A stretch of 64,000 nt of DNA from Glycomyces sp. L485 (GTDB lineage: Bacteria > Actinomycetota > Actinomycetes > Mycobacteriales > Micromonosporaceae): contig NZ_JAKZEW010000017.1 in assembly GCF_022548875.1 (NCBI RefSeq), positions 17,695-81,694 of the forward strand, given 5' to 3'. Within the stretch, counting starts at the first letter, position 1. Each line of letters begins with the position of its first letter. Made by a program: the position numbers and the translations under genes. Below the pieces are notes generated by a model, which saw only the letters and a list, made by a program, of their open reading frames with translations, searched no databases and was not told the origin of the DNA. This document shows positions 58,997-64,000 of this stretch, in pieces.

Positions 58997-59650
58997 ATGG
59001 ATCACACGATCAATCCGGCCCGCTCGGGCCTCAGTCTCCTAATCGCGGTAGTGCTCGGAGTGGCACTACTGGCGTCATGCAACGACATCGAGGGCGGAAG
59101 CGGCGGCGACGGGGCGCCCGACGAGGGCGCCGAATTGACCACCTCCGCGGAGGAGACGACCGGCGCGGACGAGACCACCGGCGCGGAGGAGACCTCTCCC
59201 GAGGAGGAGACGACCAGCGCGGAGGAGACGACCGGAGCCGAGGAGACCACTCCCGAGGAGGAGACGACCTCCGAGGAGGAGACCACTCCCGAGGAGGAGA
59301 CCACCAGCGCCGAGGAGACCACCTCCGAAGAGGAGACCACCTCCGAGGACGGCGGGGGCGAAGACCTCAGCTACACGTTCACCGGCTCAGGAAGCAAGAC
59401 AACGGAGACCACCCAGCTCAAGGGCGACTACGTGGTGACCTACAGCGTCACCGGCAATGTCCTGGTGGACATCGAGTCCAACTTCATTGCGGATCTTTCC
59501 AACAAGGACGACGCGTTGGACTACAGCTTGATCGTGAACGATATCGGCTCCGACATCGAGAGCACCACGAACGTCTATGGGCTGGACGGCGAGTACTACA
59601 TGGACGTCGTCGCGGAAGGTGACTGGTCGATCGAGTTCGTGCAGCAGTAG
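58997..59650 (+). CDS. Repeat-rich lipoprotein
   Basis: A 217-residue lipoprotein. A signal peptide ends in the lipobox LLASC (Cys28). Residues 49-118 are a string of short Glu/Thr-rich repeats (EETTSAE, EETTPEE and variants) likely to be extended and highly acidic. The C-terminal 100 residues form a small beta-rich domain starting LSYTFTGSGSKTTETTQLKG. The repeats probably act as a stalk through the cell wall. The ligand or function is unknown. AAAGG precedes ATG 58997. Confidence 0.7.
   Translation: MDHTINPARSGLSLLIAVVLGVALLASCNDIEGGSGGDGAPDEGAELTTSAEETTGADETTGAEETSPEEETTSAEETTGAEETTPEEETTSEEETTPEEETTSAEETTSEEETTSEDGGGEDLSYTFTGSGSKTTETTQLKGDYVVTYSVTGNVLVDIESNFIADLSNKDDALDYSLIVNDIGSDIESTTNVYGLDGEYYMDVVAEGDWSIEFVQQ
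59135..59352 (+). repeat. Imperfect tandem repeat coding for acidic stalk
   Basis: About ten or more imperfect copies of a 15-21-nt unit related to GAGGAGACCACC lie inside the lipoprotein gene. Copies differ at third positions and in length (15, 18 or 21 nt), so the reading frame is always kept. Such tracts can vary in copy number between strains. Confidence 0.75.
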
Positions 59651-59823
59651 TCGCACGGCGGCGTGGCGAACTCGGGCTCGACTCCTGTCGTGTGAAGCCG
59701 CTCGAAGCCGGCTTCCCGCGAGTCCGCCACGACGCGACCGGCGCAGTCCTTCTGATCGCCTGAGGCCACCGCCTCACCGCCGCCCTTGGGCATGCCGCGA
59801 GGTCCCGGCTAGGCTTGTACCTC

Positions 59824-60897
59824 GTGAAACTCAGCATCGGTATCGTCGGCCTGCCCAACGTCGGCAAGAGCACGCTCTTCAACGCGCTGACCCGCTCGGA
59901 GATCCTGGCGGCGAACTATCCGTTCGCCACGATCGAGCCCAACGTCGGCGTGGTCGCCGTCCCCGACGACCGGCTGCCGAAGTTGGCCGAGATCTACGAA
60001 TCCGAGAAGATCCTCCCGGCGACGGTGACGTTCGTCGACATCGCGGGGCTCGTCAAGGGCGCCTCCGAGGGCGCCGGCAAGGGCAACCAGTTCCTGTCGA
60101 ACATCCGCGAGTGCTCGGCGATCGCGCAGGTGGTGCGCGTCTTCGAGGACGGCAACGTCACCCACGTCGACGGGAAGGTCGCCCCTCTCGACGACATCGA
60201 GACCATCAACACCGAGCTGATCCTGGCCGACCTCCAGACCATCGACAACGCCCTGCCGCGCCTGGAGAAGGAGGCGCGCATGGACAAGTCGAAGCAGGCG
60301 AAGGTGAAGGCGGTCCAGCAGGCGCGCGAGGTCCTCGACGGCGGCAAGACCGCGTTCGCGGCCGGGCTCGACACCGAGCTGCTGTACGACCTGCATCTGC
60401 TCACCGCCAAGCCGTTCATTTACGTGTTCAACGTCGACGAGGACCAGGTGGGCGACGGGGCGCTCGCGGCGAAGCTGCGCGACATGGTGGCCCCGGCACA
60501 GGCGGTCGTCCTCGACGCGAAGTTCGAGTCCGAGCTGGTCGACCTGGAGCCCGAGGAGGCTCGCGAGCTGCTGGAGTCGACCGGGCAGACCGAGCCGGGC
60601 CTCGACCGGCTCGCCAGTGTCGGCTTCTCGACGCTCGGCCTCCAGACCTATCTGACGGCGGGCCCGAAGGAGACGCGGGCGTGGACGATCCCGCAGGGCG
60701 CCACGGCGCCCGAGGCGGCCGGGGAGATCCACACCGACTTCCAGCGCGGCTTCATCAAGGCCGAGATCGTCTCGTTCGACGACCTCGTGGAGGCCGGGAC
60801 CATGCAGGCGGCCAAGGCCGCCGGGAAGGTCCGCATGGAGGGCAAGGACTACGTGATGGCCGACGGCGACGTCGTCGAGTTCAGGTTCAACGTATAG
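59824..60897 (+). CDS. ychF: Redox-regulated ATPase YchF
   Basis: A 357-residue Obg-family P-loop protein with GLPNVGKST (9-17), [20 protein letters not shown] and the altered G4 region that gives ATP preference, followed by the coiled-coil insert and C-terminal TGS domain ([16 protein letters not shown]). It is universally conserved and associates with ribosomes. GTG 59824 is preferred because TAGGCT lies 8 nt upstream (leaderless) and it begins VKLSIGIVG as in homologues. An 18-bp hairpin follows 30 nt after the stop. Confidence 0.93.
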   Translation: MKLSIGIVGLPNVGKSTLFNALTRSEILAANYPFATIEPNVGVVAVPDDRLPKLAEIYESEKILPATVTFVDIAGLVKGASEGAGKGNQFLSNIRECSAIAQVVRVFEDGNVTHVDGKVAPLDDIETINTELILADLQTIDNALPRLEKEARMDKSKQAKVKAVQQAREVLDGGKTAFAAGLDTELLYDLHLLTAKPFIYVFNVDEDQVGDGALAAKLRDMVAPAQAVVLDAKFESELVDLEPEEARELLESTGQTEPGLDRLASVGFSTLGLQTYLTAGPKETRAWTIPQGATAPEAAGEIHTDFQRGFIKAEIVSFDDLVEAGTMQAAKAAGKVRMEGKDYVMADGDVVEFRFNV

Positions 60898-61334
60898 GAG
60901 CAGCGGACGCTCAGCGGCCGCGCCGGACGGCTGAGGGCTCGGCGCGGCTGCGCCGAGCCCTCAGCCGGTTCGCCTAACTGGTTCCTCTTGAGCCAGCGGG
61001 AGAAGCGGCCCCTGGAGAGGTCGGCGTTCTCCTCGGTGGCGAGGTCGCCCGCGATGGTGATGTACGCGCTCTCGACCCGTCCGGCGAAGGTCACGTCAGT
61101 GGGGCTGACCCCTCCGTCCCGGTTGAGCACGATGAGTGTGGCGTGGTCGGACCGAGTCACATCCGGATGGACGTCGAGCGTGTCGGCGAAGATCTTGATC
61201 TGTTCGGCGAGCTCCGCGTGCTGGGATTCGTCAAGCGGCAGCGTCCGCGCGAGGCGGCCGTCGTCCGCTTCCCAGCCGTTGAGCTCCTTGAGCGCGTCCA
61301 GCAGCACGTTGTCGTCTTGCTCCGTTCTCTCCAT
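60849..61334 (-). CDS. Pterin-4a-carbinolamine dehydratase-like protein with extended C-terminus
   Basis: A 161-residue frame. Residues 8-105 match the dehydratase fold: LLDALKELNGWEADDGRLAR, FADTLDVHPDV (only one His of the usual HHP), then a strand and SPTDVTFAGRVE. The normal enzyme recycles tetrahydrobiopterin; loss of the first His makes activity doubtful. After KRNQ at about residue 125 the frame enters sequence that forms the ychF terminator hairpin and overlaps the last 49 nt of ychF. A one-base shift there gives TAG, so the tail may be read-through. ATG 61334 is the best start available but has no clear ribosome-binding site. Confidence 0.6.
   Translation of the reverse strand: MERTEQDDNVLLDALKELNGWEADDGRLARTLPLDESQHAELAEQIKIFADTLDVHPDVTRSDHATLIVLNRDGGVSPTDVTFAGRVESAYITIAGDLATEENADLSRGRFSRWLKRNQLGEPAEGSAQPRRALSRPARPLSVRCSYTLNLNSTTSPSAIT
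60928..60967 (+). terminator. 18-bp hairpin terminator of ychF
   Basis: A perfect 18-bp stem (60928-60945 with 60950-60967) with a GGCT loop. It is the longest perfect stem in the window and lies inside the 3' part of the convergent frame. Confidence 0.85.
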
Positions 61335-61743
61335 ATGGCACCGTCGCCATCGGTAAAGGCCGCGTTCCAACAGACGCCCAGCAGTGACTGGGCCGCAGCC
61401 GATCAGTAAGGTGGGTGTTGCGGCTCCCGTTGACACGAGGGGCGTTCGTGTCTGAATTGTCGCCGTATCTTTATCATTTCTGAACCGAGTGTTCCCCTTC
61501 GCTCAGCTTCTGTCCAGACCGGCATATGCGACATTTCGGAAATATCAGAAATTAAGTGACATTACTTGTCTGTTTTTGTGCGGGCGGGCGCGATTCCTGA
61601 CCGATGGTTCCATCCGATATCACCCGAACGTATGATCAATCTCGTGGAAATCACCTGGTCACAGACTGTTACAGCACGCCCAGAACGGCACCGACCGTTA
61701 CAATCACGCGACTTCTGCGTGGTAGAGACCGACCGGGCACGGA
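61335..61743. other. AT-rich intergenic region with an imperfect palindrome
   Basis: About 400 bases, notably AT-rich around 61450-61580, with no supported gene. At 61533-61552 a 20-bp element of the form ATTTCnGAnATnTCnGAAAT has 8 of 10 symmetric pairs. The related half TTTCTGAA occurs near 61480. It may be a regulator site for a flanking gene. Confidence 0.35.
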
Positions 61744-61749
61744 TAGACT
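61744..61749 (+). promoter_or_regulatory. -10 box of leaderless mutT
   Basis: TAGACT lies 6 nt before GTG 61756. Confidence 0.5.
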
Positions 61750-61755
61750 CCCACC

Positions 61756-62151
61756 GTGAACCAACCACGTCTCGTCGTCGGCGCCGCGATCTGCGCGGGG
61801 GACAAGGTCCTCGCCGCCGCGCGCGCCTACCCGCCGGACCTCGCCGGCCTCTGGGAGTTCCCCGGCGGCAAGGTCGAACCCGACGAGACCGAGGCCGACG
61901 CGCTGCGCCGCGAATGCCGCGAGGAACTCGGCGTCGACATCGACGTGGGCGAACGCGTCGGCTCCGACCTCGTCACCGGAGACGGCCGGTTCCTCCTGCG
62001 CGTCTACCGCGCGAGCCTGCGCGGCGGCGAACCGGAGGCGCGCGAGCACGCCGGCCTGCGCTGGCTGTCGGCCGGCGAGCTGGACGACGTGCCGTGGCTG
62101 CCGGGCAACCGGCCGGTGGTCGAGACTCTCCGAGAGCTGCTCGCGGCCTAA
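61756..62151 (+). CDS. mutT: MutT-type Nudix hydrolase
   Basis: A 131-residue Nudix protein. The complete box GGKVEPDETEADALRRECREELGV (about residues 36-59) follows WEFPGG, the arrangement of MutT enzymes that hydrolyse 8-oxo-dGTP, and the C-terminal WLPGNRPVVETL also fits. It is likely to clean oxidised nucleotides in the cytoplasm, though other Nudix substrates are possible. GTG 61756 is chosen for the TAGACT box 6 nt upstream. Confidence 0.85.
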   Translation: MNQPRLVVGAAICAGDKVLAAARAYPPDLAGLWEFPGGKVEPDETEADALRRECREELGVDIDVGERVGSDLVTGDGRFLLRVYRASLRGGEPEAREHAGLRWLSAGELDDVPWLPGNRPVVETLRELLAA

Positions 62152-62217
62152 AGGATCGTCGGTTGAGGGGATACCGTTACCGTGCCGAACGATCAGCCCG
62201 AGCACGGAGGCCTGCGC

Positions 62218-63819
62218 ATGCCTGAGTTGGACATCGTCATCCGCGGAGCCGAGGTCGTCGACGGGACCGGCGCCGACCGGTTTCGCGCCGACGTCGGGGT
62301 CAAGGACGGCCGCATCGTCGCCGTCACCGCCGACGAGAGGCTCGGCGGCGCACGGGTCATCGACGCGGGCGGCCTGGTCTGCGCGCCCGGCTTCATCGAC
62401 ATGCACGCCCACTCAGAGCTCGCGGTCCTCCACGACCACGACCACCTCGCCAAACTCGGCCAGGGCTGCACGCTCGAAGTGCTCGGACAGGACGGGCTCA
62501 GCTACGCGCCGATCGACGACGACACCGCGCCCCTGATGTGGGAGGCCATCGCCGCCTGGAACGGCCGCCCGGAGGGCGTGGAGCTGACGTGGCGGAGCGT
62601 CGGCGAGTATCTCGACCGCGTCGACAAGGGCACCCCGACGAACGTCGCCTACCTCGTCCCGCACGGCACCGTCCGGATGCTCGCGATGGGCTGGGACGAC
62701 CGGCCGCCGACCGAGGCGGAGCTGGCGCTCATGAAGACGCTCGTCGCGACCGGGCTCGAAGAGGGCGCGGTAGGACTGTCGGCGGGCCTGAGCTACCCGC
62801 CGGGCATGTACGCCGACACCGCCGAGCTCGTCGAGCTGTGCGCGGTGGTCGCCCGCTACGGCGGCTACTTCGGTCCGCACCAGCGCAGCTACGGCGCGGG
62901 GGCCCTGGAGGGCTACGCGGAGATGATCGCGATCGCCCGCGCCTCCGGCTGCGACCTGCACCTGGCCCACGCCACGATGAACTACGAGGTCAACGCTCAT
63001 CGGGCCGGTGAGCTGCTCAAGCTCGTCGACGCGGCGCTGGACGAGGGGATCGACATCGGCCTGGACACCTACCCGTACCTGGCGAGCATGACGATGCTCG
63101 CCGCGCTGCTGCCGAGCTGGTCGGTCGAAGGCGGCTACGAGGCGCTCGCCACCCGCCTTAGTGACGGCGTCGTCCGGCAGCGGATCATCCACGAGCTCGA
63201 CGTGACCGGCACCGACGGGGCCAACGGCGTCCCGGTGGACTGGGAGCGGATCGAGATCGCCGGGGTGGTGAAGCCCGAACTGCGGCACCTGGTCGGCGAC
63301 ACCGTCGCCGGCGCGGCCCGGGCCGCTTCGGCGACGCCCTCCGAGTACTACCTTGACCTGCTGGTCTCGGACGACTTCGGCACCGCCTGCCTGCTGCATG
63401 TGGGCAACGAGGAGAACGTCCGCGAGATCATGCTGCACCGCACCCACACCGGCTCCAGCGACGGAGTGCTGCACGGAGAGAAGATCCACCCGCGCGCCTG
63501 GGGAAGCTTCGCGCGCTACCTCGGCCACTACTGCCGGGATCTCGGACTGTTCTCATTGGAGGACATCGTCGCCCATCTGACGAGCCGTCCGGCTCGGAGG
63601 CTCGGCCTGGCCGACCGCGGCGTCGTGGCCCCCGGCATGGCCGCCGACCTGGTCGTGTTCGAACCGGGTTCCGTCGCGGACCGCGCGACGTTCGCCGAGC
63701 CGCGCCGCCAGGCGGCCGGGATCCCGTTCGTCGTCGTCAACGGCCGCCTGGCCGTCGACGACGAACGGCGCACCGACGCCCTCGCGGGCCGGTCGGTGCG
63801 CCGTCAGCCGCATCGGTGA
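62218..63819 (+). CDS. Amidohydrolase, N-acyl-D-amino-acid deacylase type
   Basis: A 533-residue metal-dependent amidohydrolase. It opens LDIVIRGAEVVDGTG, has the metal motif DMHAH (His63, His65) after CAPGFI, further His in HQRSYGAG and HLAHATMN, and a C-terminal HPRAWGSFARYLG segment typical of D-aminoacylases, ending in the usual beta-sandwich (GVVAPGMAADLVVFEPG). It would hydrolyse N-acyl-D-amino acids or similar amides. ATG 62218 is preferred over GTG 62182 because GGAGG lies 7 nt upstream and the typical N-terminal strand follows at once. Confidence 0.85.
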   Translation: MPELDIVIRGAEVVDGTGADRFRADVGVKDGRIVAVTADERLGGARVIDAGGLVCAPGFIDMHAHSELAVLHDHDHLAKLGQGCTLEVLGQDGLSYAPIDDDTAPLMWEAIAAWNGRPEGVELTWRSVGEYLDRVDKGTPTNVAYLVPHGTVRMLAMGWDDRPPTEAELALMKTLVATGLEEGAVGLSAGLSYPPGMYADTAELVELCAVVARYGGYFGPHQRSYGAGALEGYAEMIAIARASGCDLHLAHATMNYEVNAHRAGELLKLVDAALDEGIDIGLDTYPYLASMTMLAALLPSWSVEGGYEALATRLSDGVVRQRIIHELDVTGTDGANGVPVDWERIEIAGVVKPELRHLVGDTVAGAARAASATPSEYYLDLLVSDDFGTACLLHVGNEENVREIMLHRTHTGSSDGVLHGEKIHPRAWGSFARYLGHYCRDLGLFSLEDIVAHLTSRPARRLGLADRGVVAPGMAADLVVFEPGSVADRATFAEPRRQAAGIPFVVVNGRLAVDDERRTDALAGRSVRRQPHR

Positions 63820-63824
63820 AACGG

Positions 63825-64000
63825 TCAGGCATCGCCTCCCGCGAGCACGAAGTCCGCATCGACGACCGCTCCGGCGACCACCTCGGCACCGGCGGTGCCC
63901 GGCTCCCAGCCGTCGGCGGTGGCCCGCAGAGCGGCCGACCCGGCGTCGGTGAACAGCGCTTGACATCCTTCTCGCTCTAAAGGGACGAGGATTCCCGGCT
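63825..64000 (-). CDS. Partial CDS, C-terminal end of unknown protein
   Basis: The minus strand is open from the window edge to TGA at 63827-63825 and gives 57 residues including GILVPLEREGCQALFTDAGS and ending in VVDADFVLAGGDA. Third codon positions are almost all G/C, so it looks coding. The piece is too short to assign, and the start lies beyond base 64000. It converges with the amidohydrolase gene, whose stop is 5 nt away. Confidence 0.5.
   Translation of the reverse strand, partial: PGILVPLEREGCQALFTDAGSAALRATADGWEPGTAGAEVVAGAVVDADFVLAGGDA

Noticed and set aside
59135..59352. Possible CRISPR-like array
   Set aside because: The short repeats are in frame, degenerate and coding, without unique spacers of regular length or cas genes.

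Overview
The window is GC-rich DNA with strong G/C bias at third codon positions, typical of a filamentous actinobacterium. The sequence supports this in several ways: a mycothiol-type deacetylase (MshB), many genes with a TANNNT box only 6-8 nt before the start codon (leaderless transcripts), two sugar ABC importers with no ATPase gene (usual where an MsiK-type ATPase is shared), and a mycobacterial-type succinate dehydrogenase. The set of secreted pectin and galactan enzymes fits a soil or plant-associated actinomycete. A Glycomyces-like genus is possible but is a guess.

Layout. 0-5 kb: the end of a DUF302 gene, a coupled treT-galT pair in which the trehalose synthase carries an extra YHS metal-binding domain, and a divergent SDR dehydrogenase/TetR pair. 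4.8-17.8 kb: a galactan/rhamnogalacturonan-I utilisation locus with GH42 beta-galactosidase, an oligosaccharide ABC importer, secreted GH53 endo-galactanase with CBM61, a LacI repressor, and a second unit encoding a secreted lectin-fused esterase and a PL11 rhamnogalacturonan lyase. Four copies of a CG-centred palindrome (consensus TGTGATCGTTCACA) at the three promoter regions tie the locus into one regulon. 17.8-24 kb: a DUF234 ATPase, a large secreted subtilase, an XRE regulator and a decayed gene. 24-30.2 kb: a LacI-controlled operon (importer, GH32-like hydrolase, PfkB kinase), probably for sucrose or fructo-oligosaccharides, preceded by two perfect GTTAATCGATTAAC operators.

30-41 kb: small orphan and membrane genes, then an operon of an FN3/beta-propeller membrane protein, MoxR ATPase, DUF58 protein and a transglutaminase-fold protein lacking catalytic Cys and His; a truncated P-loop gene; and a CysG-like sirohaem enzyme. 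41-54 kb: core genes (class A PBP, SURF1, M20 peptidase, M48 peptidase, tRNA-Arg(UCU), MDR reductase, YciI, MgtC, PoxB-type enzyme, MshB). 53-57.7 kb: succinate dehydrogenase (three genes) and the ohr-ohrR pair. 57.7-64 kb: a TetR-controlled membrane protein with twin operators over both -35 boxes, a repeat-rich lipoprotein, YchF, a pterin-dehydratase-like protein, a Nudix MutT and an N-acyl-D-amino-acid deacylase-type amidohydrolase, ending in a partial gene.

I found no CRISPR array, insertion sequence, prophage or obvious defence island. The parts most worth following are the TreT-YHS fusion, the operator-defined pectin regulon, the pseudo-transglutaminase operon, and the unusually clear operator/promoter layouts. 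All assignments come from reading motifs by eye; no database search was run.
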